From the NCBI GenBank assembly GCA_903632075.3, contig CAHIKZ030004727.1, forward strand, positions 1,250,001 to 1,314,000: a stretch of 64,000 nucleotides of DNA, given 5' to 3'. Below the pieces are notes generated by a model, which searched no databases, was not told the DNA's origin, and saw only the letters and a program-made list of their open reading frames with translations. The translations under genes were made by a program, and so were the position numbers. This document shows, piece after piece, positions 21,255 through 32,029 of the stretch; the first letter of the stretch is position 1; the number at the start of each line of letters is the position of its first letter. The stretch is from Acanthosepion pharaonis (lineage: Eukaryota > Mollusca > Cephalopoda > Sepiida > Sepiidae).

Positions 21255-21570
21255 GATTATAGTGGTGAAGGTTTTGTGCAGAACCATCCACACTTTTTGA
21301 AGGGCCAAATACAGAGAGCTGGTGCATTACATGCCAGAAGTTTCCCAAACAACCCTCTGCAGGTTTTGAATTCAGAGTTGTCCATCTCCTAGATCATCCA
21401 AGGCTATAGAACCCAGTCTGTCCTGCTACTCATAGCTGGAGGGAGAAAAAGAGGATCATACATTTCCCAAGAGTATTAGCACGTAAGTGAATGCAATGGA
21501 TTCAACTGGAATTCAAACTTGGCTCTTCGTTTCCTCAATCCAAGCTACTATCCATTACCCAACCATGCCT
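21255..21570 (-). repeat. tRNA-like SINE copy, minus
   Basis: Minus-strand head near 21520-21560: TGGATAGTAGCTTGG (A-box-like), then AGTTTGAATTCC (B-box-like). The body follows with ACTTACGTGCTAATACTCTT, CAGCTATGAGTAG and AGACTGGGTTCTATAG. Longest minus copy; it runs into an AT array at its 5' end. Confidence 0.65.
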
Positions 21571-21576
21571 TCTAAA

Positions 21577-21578
<2 letters not shown>

Positions 21579-21611
<33 letters not shown>

Positions 21612-21651
21612 TATTGATGAGCATTCTTAAATTTTATATATATATATATAT
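21579..21651. repeat. Two (TA)n runs
   Basis: TA runs 21579-21608 and 21635-21651 flank a short unique spacer. Confidence 0.9.
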
Positions 21652-21756
21652 GGTCGAAAAGTCAGCAAAAGCCTTGGAGGACGTGAAGTGACACAAAATG
21701 AGTAAGTGATGTCTTGAAGTTTTTTAATGCAAATTAATAATTAAATTAAGTTAAAC

Positions 21757-21762
<6 letters not shown>

Positions 21763-21812
<50 letters not shown>
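21763..21812. repeat. (TA)n microsatellite
   Basis: Uninterrupted TA run. Confidence 0.95.
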
Positions 21813-21813
<1 letters not shown>

Positions 21814-21819
21814 TATGTA

Positions 21820-22419
<600 letters not shown>

Positions 22420-22752
22420 TAGATATATGGCAACAACTTTGTAAAAATATGTAATTGGTTGCTTTTGTACACGTGATTTCATTTCACACTAAAATTCATG
22501 ACATGTATACATATTCCAAAAGGTGATATTTCACTGCATCTTTCCATATGATCCATGTGTCAATTGTAAATTTTAAATGAGGTGCATTTTCTTCTTTTGA
22601 TTCTCTTTTGTTTCTGGAAATGCAAAAAAAGATATGTGCTGTTTATAGAGATGGTGCCATAGCTGAGAGTGCTGTTGAATAAATTTATGTACTAATATCT
22701 AAATATTTTTTTCAAAATTCCCTTTAAAAATACTAAAATCTTTTGTTTCATC

Positions 22753-22754
<2 letters not shown>

Positions 22755-22792
<38 letters not shown>

Positions 22793-22862
22793 CATGTTTT
22801 AGGAAATTAAAATATATTTATATATATGTGTGTGTATGTGTGTGCGTGCGTGTGTATGTGTG
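22755..22862. repeat. (AT)n then (TG/GC)n microsatellites
   Basis: AT run 22755-22788, spacer, then TG-rich run 22825-22862. Confidence 0.9.
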
Positions 22863-22869
22863 AATATTG

Positions 22870-23270
22870 ATTTAAAGTATTGATATTGATCCAAAATATG
22901 ACAACTTTAAGCCTAATCACCTGAGATGCATTATTGATAAAATACCAGTGGTTATAATGCACAGGCTGTCATGCAACTTGTCTTCATAATATGTTTTTGA
23001 AAGTGTAAATAATGTTTATCATTCAGCATCATGATGAGAAGTTTTCAAAAGTGTGCTCAAATTTTGAAAGGTAAAACTTATCTCTAAAAATAATGTAATA
23101 AAAAAATAGTGATATTCATATTTAAAATTGGTGTTCATTACATATTTAGATGTTTAAGCCATGGTTGCAATTTATAATTATAAAATTATGGCCTGGCCTG
23201 ATAAAATCTGACCATAGAGGAATAACTTTAGTAGCTCAGGTATTTTATATTTTTGATATTTTATAATTAT
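22870..23270. other. No gene recognised
   Basis: AT-rich, no motif. Confidence 0.5.
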
Positions 23271-23273
23271 AAG

Positions 23274-23275
23274 TA

Positions 23276-23318
<43 letters not shown>

Positions 23319-23320
23319 AT
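23274..23320. repeat. (CTAT)n microsatellite
   Basis: About eleven CTAT units ending in a short AT run. Confidence 0.95.
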
Positions 23321-23466
23321 ATGATGTTATAAACATGTTTTACTTTTCTTAAGTCTTCATCAGATGAATCTTTAATAAAATGTTACATTGATAAATGTTT
23401 CTTATTTGTTCTTTATCTCATCATTCTGTTGCATTCCAATTTATACTCGATCTACATTTGATCCCA

Positions 23467-23469
<3 letters not shown>

Positions 23470-23508
<39 letters not shown>

Positions 23509-23771
23509 CATATATTTTGGCAGCATGTTCTCATTGAGACATGTTTTATAGAGTAATTTAAACAAGTTTTGTCTACTTATTTTCAATAGGATCCTTTCAT
23601 ATTCACAGATAAGCTTTTTGATGTCATTATTAAAGATGACAAAAAGTACCCAATAAAATAATATGTATCAACATGGTAATCTTCTCTCTTCCTTTAATAA
23701 TGACACCAAAAAGCTTGTCCATGAATCCTATTGAAAATAAGTAAACATAACTTGTCTAAATTATTCAATGA

Positions 23772-23810
<39 letters not shown>
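23470..23810. repeat. Inverted repeat bounded on both sides by TA arrays
   Basis: TA runs lie at 23470-23506 and 23774-23810. Between them, arms of ~90 bp (about 23537-23636 and 23688-23773) are complementary with several mismatches. The left arm contains ACTTATTTTCAATAGGATCC and the right arm its near complement. The spacer is ~50 bp. No ORF. The whole could be one foldback element that carries its TA ends. Confidence 0.75.
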
Positions 23811-23811
<1 letters not shown>

Positions 23812-23812
<1 letters not shown>

Positions 23813-23935
23813 GATAACAATATATAAATTTTATATAACAACATTTTTGGAGGAAAGATGTATGACAAAGTGGAAAAAGTTTTGTCCCTTCTGATGAAGT
23901 CCTAAGAAACGAAGCATGTCACCCGAAAACTATGG
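23812..23935 (+). ncRNA. Hammerhead-like repeat, type A, copy 1
   Basis: CTGATGA (23891-23897), A, GTCC, TAAG, AAAC, GAAGCATGTC ends at 23920. Consensus with copies at 28655-28790 and 42445-42600 suggests an original GTCC/GGAC stem II and GAAACGCGTC or GAAACATGTC. The upstream block AAAGATGTATGACAAAGTG is shared by all three copies. It directly follows a TA array and lies ~400 bp beyond the 3' end of the minus-strand PLE, on the opposite strand. Confidence 0.5.
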
Positions 23936-24339
23936 AGTATTAGTGCTAATAAAACAGTGTTTGATGTAATATAACAGAGCTATTAATAAATATACATATT
24001 ATCCTTCACCAGTGTCATGACTCGGAGTTTCATACACAACACAATCTTTAGATGTCAAGTATAGACTGACTGTTACGTAATTTAAATTTTAATAAAAATA
24101 TCTTTTTAATCTAATGTTGGTACAGTCAATATAATACAGGGATTCCAGTTTTTTAATATAAAAATATACTTAGCATTTAAAATAGATGGAATTTTTATTC
24201 TATAAACAAAAAAAATTAATTAATTTTTAAAGTTGTGAATATTAATTTTACATTAAGCATAAAGCGAGATTACTGAATTATTCAGCAATTTTTTATAAAA
24301 TCTTAATTAAAAACGTAAGAAAGAGAAATTTCATAATTT
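23936..24339. other. Unassigned, probable PLE flank
   Basis: Sequence between the type A motif and the PLE C-terminus. No coding motif. Confidence 0.4.
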
Positions 24340-26115
24340 ACATTAAAAATTAATCTAAATCAACATATTTCAACAAATATTTATTTTTATGCCTACATGT
24401 AACCATCAATTTATTCCTCTTGTTTAATAAGCAATGGTTATTTAAGTGTTTTAAGATAACTATTTTTTTCTACAAGTCATAAATTACATCTATCACCTTT
24501 CCCGTTATAAGATTTTGCTTTTGCTACAATATTCCATATAATAACAAGTGTATTACCATTATTCATTAATTGCCAGAAATCTTTGGAGAGAGCATTGCTA
24601 TTCATGTATCTTATATTGCCTAAAATCATTTGATGTTTATAGAAATGTAATTTCCAAGGATTCTCAGTGGGACTGAAATAAAATTTGATATCATTACTGG
24701 AATGTATGCTAGCTTGGTATAAAATATTATCACTTATACATTGGCCGTTTAAGGGACATATCATATTTTTTCAGCAGTTGCATTTATTTTTAAAAAGTTG
24801 ACGTTGTCTTTGTTGGAAATGTATTTATTTAATGTAATTTTGTTATGTTAGGATATAGATTTATCAATGTTATTAACACAGCTATAACTCATCTTTACGT
24901 TATTTTTGTTAAAAATTTTCCTTAGTATTGCTGAGTGATTAAATAAGAATTAAATTCTTCCAATATTTGTTTGGATATTATGATTAAAAGGGGGATTAAA
25001 CCATATAATATTACAATGTCTGTTTATTTTTACCTTTTTTGTTTTTTTCTAAATATATTCTAAATTTACTTTATGGTTACTTATGTCTAATGCTTTTATA
25101 TATTTAATTTTATTATTATCAAATATTTCCTTATTGATGGAGTTGATAGATAACCTAACTTGGACTAAGTTATGTAAATTATCTAGAATTTTATGAGGGT
25201 GGCTGGATTCTTTACTGATGTATCTGTGGTTATCTAGATCTTTGGTATATGGTTTTTTTAATAATCAGTATTAAAGTCCAAGGTCACATCAAGAATGTTG
25301 ATCACATTAGCATTGGTGGTTGTGGTAATATTTAGCTTGTGATCTTTGAAAAATGTTATCAGTTCCTTTCTCAGTTGATCTATATTTCTTGAACTTGTAT
25401 ACAGAGGAGAATTACACCATCATCTCAGTCCTGTGCCCTTAATGTTGAAAATAAATCTTAATCACCACAATAACAAGATTCCAACAACTTTCTCTGCCTT
25501 TGCTAAATCATATGCTTCCATAGCAATATTAAATTCCATGTTATTTCTTTTGGTCCACAGATAACCATTATGGAATAATATAGGTTTTTGTGCTTGGTTT
25601 ATGATTTTAATTTTTTGATCACTAATAGGACAGTAATTTTTTGCTAAATTGATGGCAGACATTAATAGATTCTCGGTGATGGACAAATATCGAATTGTAT
25701 GAACGTACATTCTTTCTTATTTTTTATATTAGTAAACCATTCTATGGCTTCTACTGTTTTGTTCCACTGATTAATTTCTGGAGCATCTTTCATATATTTC
25801 AATGTGCTTTCAAGGTTATTTTTACTAATTTTACCAATATCGTTTTTTGTAGGGTTGAGTAATTGGTATTGTGGGTTGTTTAAGAAATTAGTTTTGTGGT
25901 CATTAACTAAGATGAATACTTGTTTTTTTGTGGAATTTCTAAATCCTATCATCAATTTTTAATCCAGTGGCTATTTTCTAGCTTCATTGCTGATGCTATT
26001 TTTCCAATTGTTGGGTGACTTTTTATAAAACTATGTTAATAGTTTTGTGGTACATATCCACATTGATTTCAAAATGAATATCCATTTTGTCTGCTTGAAT
26101 AACTATTTTATCTGT
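24340..26115 (-). pseudogene. Penelope-like element: RT plus GIY-YIG endonuclease
   Basis: PLEs carry a telomerase-related RT fused to a GIY-YIG endonuclease. On the minus strand, in order: K-I-V-I-Q-A-D-K near 26085-26110; V-N-D-H-K and Y-Q-L-L-N-P-T-K-N-D-I-G-K-I-S (25850-25900); C-T-F-I-Q-F-D-I (palm Asp, about 25695-25715), where the frame shifts and resumes with I-T-E-N-L-L-M-S-A-I-N-L-A. A D-D-G of the catalytic Y/R-D-D-G box remains near 25415. Endonuclease follows: C-P-L-N-G-Q-C, a GIY block read N-I-L-Y-Q, YIG read Y-F-S (24690-24760), L-S-K, R-C-N-L, and the C-terminal T-R-G-I-N-L-M-V-T-C-R-H-K to about 24365. Many stops; inactive. Confidence 0.85.
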
Positions 26116-26130
26116 TTTTTTTTATCACTG

Positions 26131-26293
26131 TGTATAATGTCTGGAGTGAGACAAGACACCACCATCCTGAATGACTGCCATTCATATTTGCCTACTGGTC
26201 CATGTGGCAAGGGCAGACTACTTGTCTTGCTCCATTACTGGTGTATCCTCTAGGACAGTTTTTCATGCAAGATAGCACCTCCTGTCCTACTCA
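26131..26293 (-). repeat. LTR remnant, 3' side of gypsy element
   Basis: Shares GACTGCCATTCATATTTGCC, GGTCCATGTGGCAAGG and GTGTATCCTCTAGGA with the copy at 28238-28390. There are many substitutions between the two, so the element is old. Confidence 0.7.
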
Positions 26294-26799
26294 ATATGCC
26301 TCCCTTTTCCTGAGATCACAAAACATTTGCATTATGGTCAGTTATGGGGATGTCCTTGAGTATTCACATGATGGACCTCACATCTGTGGAGACAGGGTCC
26401 TTGATGGCCGTGATGTTCTTGTTGTGTGACATGGGCTATGGTTTGGTAGCAGTTGTCTTTCTTTGGTAGGGTTAGCTTTCATCTGTTTCCATATCTGATT
26501 CACCCATGTACTCCACCTCCATTTCCTCTGGTGGGGTGTGCGAGAGTTCAGGCTGGTACTTCGTGAATGGCAGTTCAGCATTCAAGCCAATATTGATGAA
26601 TATAGTCCAGTCCTCAGCTTGTCACTATAGGGGTCCAGAACCTGTTAGTGTGTCTAATCTGTCCAACATTGGTGAGACCACCTCTGGCATGTAGCAATAC
26701 ACCAGCAATCAGGTTTATCTTTCAGAGGAAACAGCAGTTGCACATGGTTACCTGGTTGCTCCTATCAATTCACACACGATACTATTTGTTGTCTAGTAC

Positions 26800-28200
26800 C
26801 TCCACAACTCATCCAGTTTTTGACCAGCAATGTGGGTAAGGGTTGTCTGTATCTGAACTGATTTCCTGATTTCTAGCTTCATGTTGTTTAATACATACAT
26901 GGTTTGGCACATTCTCTTTGAACCAACCTTGATGTGCATGAATAGTATGCCTTTTATGCATAACTGGTCATCTGTTATGCCATGTATTCTGTGACTGGTC
27001 AGCACAAGATATTTGTCTGGGCATTTGAGAATCTTTTGTATCTCTGGTTCATTTGATCAAGTCCATGCCTCAGTGTCAGCAATAGAGACAATTTGGTGGG
27101 TGTAGATGCTATCAGGGCTCGTTATTGCATACCTCAATTCAGTGTGGGACTCTGGTATTGGGGTCACTTCCACTGTTAAAGATGGCAGCAGTTTAAGATG
27201 AAGTGAGACATGGTCTTTGGTTGTGTTAGGTTGGCTCTTTCCATATGTCCCAGAAATCCACAATTGAAGCACCTTAATTTGGTCACCAGACATCCTTTTC
27301 TATCCATTGACCCACTGGGATTTGAGGTTCTTCCACATCCCCTGCAAGGCTTGGCATAATGTGGGGTCTTGATTCCTTGGGACCATTGCTCTCTGTTGGA
27401 CCTTTTTGCATTAAATGATGCAATAGGGGGTAAATCGTTATGGAAGTGAGGGGTTAACTTGTCTGTGGTTTCCAGACTGACCAACCTTTTGAACCTCTGC
27501 TCAAGAGTAGTTAGGGTAGTGGTCTCTGTCAATATTATACATTGATGGTCAATATTAGTAAGACCTGCCACTATTTGCCCAGCAACCATGTCCCTGGAAT
27601 AGTTTACTTACTAGTTGTAATCACTTTCATTTAGGCAGATAACCAAAAATTCACAAAATCTTGCTGAAATGTGCAATCGACTCACTTTCTTTTGTTAATA
27701 ATGTGTGAAAATTCTTTGGTGCACCTCTTTGTTTAGATCCCTAACTGCAGAAAGCTGTATTTGATATAGAAGTTATTCTTCAGTGGTATATTTGAATATT
27801 TTGACCTCCACTAGGAAGAATAGCAAACTGTTCACCTCAGGGGAAACACTGTGTCTTTAACTTGTTGTGAATCTCTGCTTGGTTGGTCATTTTGCACATT
27901 TTCTTGTACCGGGTCCACAAGTCCATAAACATTGCTCAGTCACTATCTATGGCGTCCAGCTCTATTGTGGGTTGTTCTGGTTTCTCATGTTGGACATGCC
28001 AGACCTGTCACGAAGCCCTTCATTTCTGTAGTGCTATATTCTTTCTTTGCAACTTAACCATTTGTTATATTAGTTGCACATAATATTCTTCCATAACTGT
28101 TGAGGTGGCTATGTTTCTTTGCTTGGCTTCACCAATGCTGTGTTTCATTAATAATCCTTGCAATTTTTTGCTTTGCAAATATGCACAGTTGGTATTTTTG
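26800..28200 (-). pseudogene. gypsy gag and protease remains
   Basis: Minus-strand gag runs from about 28090 to 27200. The best open stretch (27176-27589) reads V-A-G-Q-I-V-A-G-L, L-T-T-L-E and L-V-S-L-E-T-T-D, then C-R-G-C-G-R-T-S-N-P-S-G-S, then C-F-N-C-G-F-L-G-H-M-E-R-A. The last is a CCHC knuckle whose final Cys is Ala. Protease follows with V-S-I-A-D-T-E (27057-27090), the retropepsin D-T-G changed to D-T-E. Next is V-T-S-H-R-I-H-G-I-T-D-D-Q-L (about 26960-27005). At about 26680 the reading continues as an acidic tail (E-M-E-V-E-Y-M-G-E-S) with no RT in between. Confidence 0.75.
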
Positions 28201-28237
28201 AGTTAAAATTTTGTACTATATCCTATCGTGATGCCAT

Positions 28238-28390
28238 GTATAATGTCTGTATATAATGTCCAGAGTACCAAATGACTGCCATTTATATTTACCTATTGGT
28301 CCATATTGCAAGGATAGACTACTCATCTGGCCCTATTGCCAGTGTACCCTCTAGGAGAGTCCCTCATTCAAGACAGTGCCTACTTTATCA
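28238..28390 (-). repeat. LTR remnant, 5' side of gypsy element
   Basis: Partner of 26131-26293. The primer-binding-site-like TGGCATCACG follows on the minus strand at 28237-28228. Confidence 0.7.
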
Positions 28391-28560
28391 AGATCCAACA
28401 GTTGTTCATCACATGGTGATGTCTTATTGGACTTGAATCTATAAATCTAGGCATCCTTTAGGTTAAGATAGTTCTTGTGTTTAAAGAAAAAGAGTTTCCA
28501 TCTCATTCATTTTATGACTCTCAATCTTGTGTGAAAGAGTCACTTGTCAGGAACCATGAT
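28391..28560 (-). pseudogene. Probable N-terminal part of the PLE beyond the gypsy insertion
   Basis: The minus strand reads W-K-L-F-F-F-K-H-K-N-Y-L-N-L-K-D-A, a stop, then I-Y-R-F-K-S-N-K-T-S-P. This resembles the region that precedes the RT in PLE proteins. It abuts the gypsy LTR, and the PLE RT resumes on the other side of the gypsy element, so one PLE split by the insertion is the simplest reading. A few dozen codons between the halves are missing. Confidence 0.45.
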
Positions 28561-28654
28561 GTTTTTTGTGGAATAATCTAAGTTGAGCAGTTCCGTATCA
28601 TGATAATGGTTAGGATACAAAGTATAAATACTTTTATACACCTATAATAGTGCT

Positions 28655-28790
28655 CAGGTAAAAAGAACCAAATATATATATTTTCGAGGAAAGATGTATG
28701 ACAAAGTGCAAAAAGTTTTTGTGTGACGTGTTTCATCCCTTTCGATGAAATCCAAAGAGACAAAATGCATCACAAGAAAACATTTTACAT
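28655..28790 (+). ncRNA. Hammerhead-like repeat, type A, copy 2
   Basis: Has AAAGATGTATGACAAAGTG, GTGTGACGTGTTTCATCCC, then TCGATGAAATCC, AAAG, AGAC, AAAATGCATCAC. The two halves are close to self-complementary. CTGATGA has decayed to TCGATGA and GAAA to AAAA. Together with copy 1 it brackets the PLE/gypsy block in the same direction. Confidence 0.45.
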
Positions 28791-28814
28791 TTTTCTCATA
28801 CCTCTTTCCTCTAG

Positions 28815-29265
28815 AATATATATATGGCTGTATGATATAGAAAAATTGCTTTCAGACCCCTGAGATCCAAGTCTGAATCTCACCATGGTTGATTTGTCAG
28901 GAAGGTGCCTTCTTAGTGCTAATGGCTCAGGAAGGTGATCCCAGCATGCCACACCTTTGGAAAGTACCTGTAAACCATACCACATGTTAACCCAAACCTT
29001 TTGAATGGAATAGGATAGATGGAAATATTTGCAAGCTGCTGGTGATTGTACTAGCGTAAAGTCACAAGTCATTGAACGCATACTGACCTTCGTTCAAACT
29101 GTTAATCAGGACAGAAACTGTAACTAATATCCACTCAGCATAGTTACAGTCTATTCAATGGGTGTGGCTCTGTGTGTGCTGAACAAACACAAATGTGCCT
29201 GAGGAGGCGTCTGCAAAAGGGATTGGTTATTAGATGAAACACGATTCACATTAAGTTTCAGTATA
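28815..29265 (+). repeat. Repeat family G, copy 1
   Basis: Shares CCATGGTTGATTTGTCAGGA, AAGTCACAAGTCA and ACTGTAACTAA blocks, in the same order, with 33320-33770. A CTGAGGA...GATGAAACACG stretch at 29189-29250 loosely recalls the hammerhead order. Both copies begin beside a dinucleotide run. Confidence 0.55.
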
Positions 29266-29269
29266 TTTG

Positions 29270-29630
29270 ATTCAGTCTTTATTTTTGATTTATGTTTTGA
29301 TGTATTTTTTCCAAAGTTTCTTCTTCTTGACTAAGAGGTCAATTACTGTGAAGGCAAGGTTTTCATTGGTCCAAAGAAAATTTCACATAGGCTGACAAAT
29401 TCCTTTCCCTCTTTTTCCTCAGCTCACCTGAATTTGATGGGAGTGGATAGAGTTATTATTTCACACTTACTACAATATCACAAATTATCACATTTACATA
29501 AACTTGTTAGATGAATTCCCTCTGCTCCATTTGACATTAATATTTCTTGTGAGTGTTAAATTTTTCAAGCTTTCTTTCCTTATAATGTGTCAAAGAAAAC
29601 CCTGTACCTTTTCTATAAATACTAGTAGTG
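29270..29630. other. No gene recognised
   Basis: Unassigned. Confidence 0.5.
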
Positions 29631-29634
29631 GGTG

Positions 29635-29824
29635 CTTATAGGGCATAGTACTGAAAAGTGTGAGAAAAGAAGATTTTAAATATGTAAAAAAAGAGATGAC
29701 ACAAACACTTTATTCAAATTAAATATAAACTAAATTTTTCTTTCAACCTTTGATTGGATGCCCACCTGACATGGAGACCCAGGGCGGTCACTCCTACTGC
29801 ACCCCCCCACTTCTGCATGCTACT
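29635..29824 (+). repeat. Repeat family J, copy 1 (uninterrupted)
   Basis: Has GGGCATAGTACTGAAAAGTG, ATTTTAAATATGT, AACACTTTATTCAAATTAAA and TTTGATTGGATGCCC. The same blocks occur at 55690-55834 and 56325-56410, where an LTR separates them. Confidence 0.65.
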
Positions 29825-30130
29825 GATTGACGGCAAGATCTCATCTTTTTACGGTTGAAATGGCTAGATGCAACTATAAGTTCTATGCTAACAGTTTCTT
29901 TTCTCATACTTCTCACTTTTGGAACTTATTTTTGGTTTCTTGCTTCCAAGTCAACTTTGATCTTCAAAAGTTTAAATGCAATGTCAATCATCATCTTCTT
30001 AATTCCTGTTCTTATATTGTTCTTACTCTTTAATAATACCTTTCTTTTTTCTTAGATTCTTTTACACTCAGTAACCCCCTGAGTCTTAGTGGCTTTGTTG
30101 CCTTGCTTGGAGTGAAATAATTAACAAAAA
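29825..30130 (+). pseudogene. LINE L2r 3' end, good copy
   Basis: The frame 29827-30033 reads V-E-M-A-R-C-N-Y-K-F-Y-A-N-S-F-F-S-H-T-S, W-N-L-F, L-Q-K-F-K-C-N-V-N-H-H-L-L. It is followed by CAGTAACCCCCTGAGTCTTA and the terminal CTTGCTTGGAGTGAAATAAT with an A run. It looks like the conserved C-terminus of a LINE RT plus a short 3' UTR. Confidence 0.7.
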
Positions 30131-30265
30131 AATTGATCTTTCTGATTTTAAGTATAAGTGTTCTTTTAGTTCCCATTTCCTTCAGAACTTCTTCATTGCT
30201 TACATGTCCTGTCAATGGTATTCTTAGCATCCATCTCTAGAACCATATCACTATCAATTTCCAAC
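30130..30265 (-). pseudogene. LINE L1r fragment
   Basis: The minus frame 30030-30230 begins M-L-R-I-P-L-T-G-H-V-S-N-E-E-V-L-K-E-M-G and T-L-I-L-K-I-R-K, the block just after RT. It joins an L2r tail directly at 30130. Confidence 0.75.
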
Positions 30266-30269
30266 ATAT

Positions 30270-30980
30270 GCTGTTATACAGGAGGCTAGATATGACCTAG
30301 CAATTCAACAGATTTTCTTTATGTTTTATCAAATTTTCCAATATCTCAATACTTTGCTTAGTTTCAGTAAGACCTTTTCACTATTCTGATATGCCTATCC
30401 AGATAGTTCAATGTTAAAAGCCAATATTAAAAAGCCTTTTGAATGTATGAGGAGAAGATATCAAAAACTTATTTTTGTCAACCCCACCCCCACCCCGGGC
30501 AACAACAGATAACCTTGCTTATTTACACAAATCAATGCAACAAAACTGGCGAGTAACCAATTCTAAAAATCCATTTTAAAAGAATGCATTTTCGGTCTGG
30601 AATTGATTTTTCATCAAAGAAAACTTGCCTCTTCCGTGCAAAATTTGATGGAAACTTGAGGCAGACAATTAGTCGTGCATATGATTCAACAAAGAATATG
30701 TCTTGGTAGAAGATTTTCTTGTTTCCACCCCCACTCTGTACTGTTTTCTCTGACTTTCAAAAGACATTTGAATGGTTCTAATCCTCCAATAACAACTTTT
30801 TTTATCTTCTGCTTTAGTTTTTCCCAAGAAGCCACTTCAGAATTCCAAGTTTTGTTTCAAACCAAAGTAAAAGTGAAATATACCTTCTTTAAAATAAAAT
30901 GCCACCCCCACAAAAAACATATAATAGAGTTCAAAAGCATCTCTGAGTCCTTGTGGGAGAAGGATTATTTTCCACACTCT
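30270..30980. other. No gene recognised
   Basis: A 148-codon frame (30675-31121) crosses from this unassigned sequence into an out-of-frame LINE. I do not accept it as a gene. Weak L1r similarity may extend to about 30370 on the minus strand. Confidence 0.5.
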
Positions 30981-30984
30981 AACC

Positions 30985-31385
30985 TCTCTCTCACAGGCAT
31001 GATATGGCAAGTCTATCACTGCTCTATTGGTACTACCATGGAAAGTGCTTGGATGAATTGCATCTCTGGGTTTTATCAGTTCATATCTTCATGGCTAGGA
31101 CCTGCCATGCTACTTACTTAGTAGCAAACCACTCACATTCCCTCCATATTCCATTGGTGAGAAGTAAGTTCCACTCAAACAGCTTCTTCCCAAAAACCAC
31201 TGCCCTATAGAACAGACTCCCAAGAGGATATTTCCCCAATCACTACAAACTTAACATGTTCAACTCTAGAGTAAACAGTTATCTTCCCCTCCTATCCATA
31301 TAAACTACTCCTTAACATAACCCTCTAATTTGAGCAGCCCCCAGATCTTGTACAGGGTGAACCTTAAAAAAAAAGAAAAGAAATT
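30985..31385 (+). pseudogene. LINE relic, family L3r (jockey-like RT C-terminus)
   Basis: The frame 31004-31210 reads A-S-L-S-L-L-Y-W-Y-Y-H-G-K-C-L-D-E-L-H, T-C-H-A-T, L-H-I-P-L-V-R-S-K-F-H-S-N-S-F-F-P-K-T-T-A-L, a stop replacing W, then N-R-L-P-R-G-Y-F-P-N-H-Y-K-L. A tail CCCCCAGATCTTGTACAGGG and an A run close it. This is the region downstream of RT in jockey/CR1-type elements. Confidence 0.75.
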
Positions 31386-31439
31386 AGAATGAAACAGTGA
31401 TGGCACATAGCTTAAATCCATCATAAAAATTCAGGTTGT

Positions 31440-31910
31440 AGATTTAGTAAATACTAAATATTTCAGCTACCTCAGTCTATTGATGAGTTACAATAAATTT
31501 AGTATAGGCGGTAAGGAAATTGAACATAGAATTGGCTTCACTAGAGACAGTTTTCCCCAGTACCATAAACTGCTACAAAACTAAAACATTAACATGAAAA
31601 CACAAGTTATTGTTCTTAAATAGCCTTGTCAGATCAAGACTATTTTTATGGATGTCATGACTGGTGCCAAACCCATTCAGAAATATCTAAACTGTCAGCG
31701 GGATACAACCACTTTCTGCTATCAATGGTGAAAAATAGCTTTGAGCAAGTGAAGTGGATCTTAGCAGAGACCATCTTTCTTCCACACTTGTGAACTGGTG
31801 CTACAGAATATTACAAACACAAAACTTTATGAAATAATAGGACTGCAACAACTAAAATGGATAACTTAAAGACAAAATAATGACATAATCATGATTGTGA
31901 TAATCTCCAC
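31440..31910 (+). pseudogene. Possible LINE relic, family L5r
   Basis: The plus strand reads Y-F-S-Y-L-S, then G-G-K-E-I-E-H-R-I-G-F-T-R-D-S-F, then N-I-N-M-K-T-Q-V-I-V. This recalls the post-RT segment (F-x-Y-L-G-S ... E-I-x-x-R-I-x-x-A-S-x-x-F) of several LINEs. Similarity fades after about 31600. Confidence 0.4.
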
Positions 31911-32029
31911 AACTTCAAGCAAAAGATTAGGAAGGAAACCCCCATCAATATGGAAAAGAGTGATAGCAGGGGATTGAGAAACCTGCTGTCCTGAAAAATT
32001 GTTTTAATAGAAAGATTTTATAAATTTCA

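Larger units (their letters stand above)
26131..28390 (-). mobile_element. Ty3/gypsy LTR element, internally deleted
   Basis: Two direct repeats (26131-26293 and 28238-28390) act as LTRs. Both start TGTATAATGTCTG on the plus strand and end in TCA. On the minus strand the upstream LTR is followed at once by TGGCATCACGATAGG (primer-binding-site-like), and the other is preceded by a purine tract AGGAAAAGGGAGG. Between them lie gag, protease and a C-terminal tail; RT, RNase H and integrase core are missing. Size 2.26 kb. No clean target duplication. Confidence 0.75.

Noticed and set aside
30675..31121. 148-codon plus-strand frame
   Set aside because: Crosses from unassigned DNA into an out-of-frame LINE; no domain and inconsistent composition.
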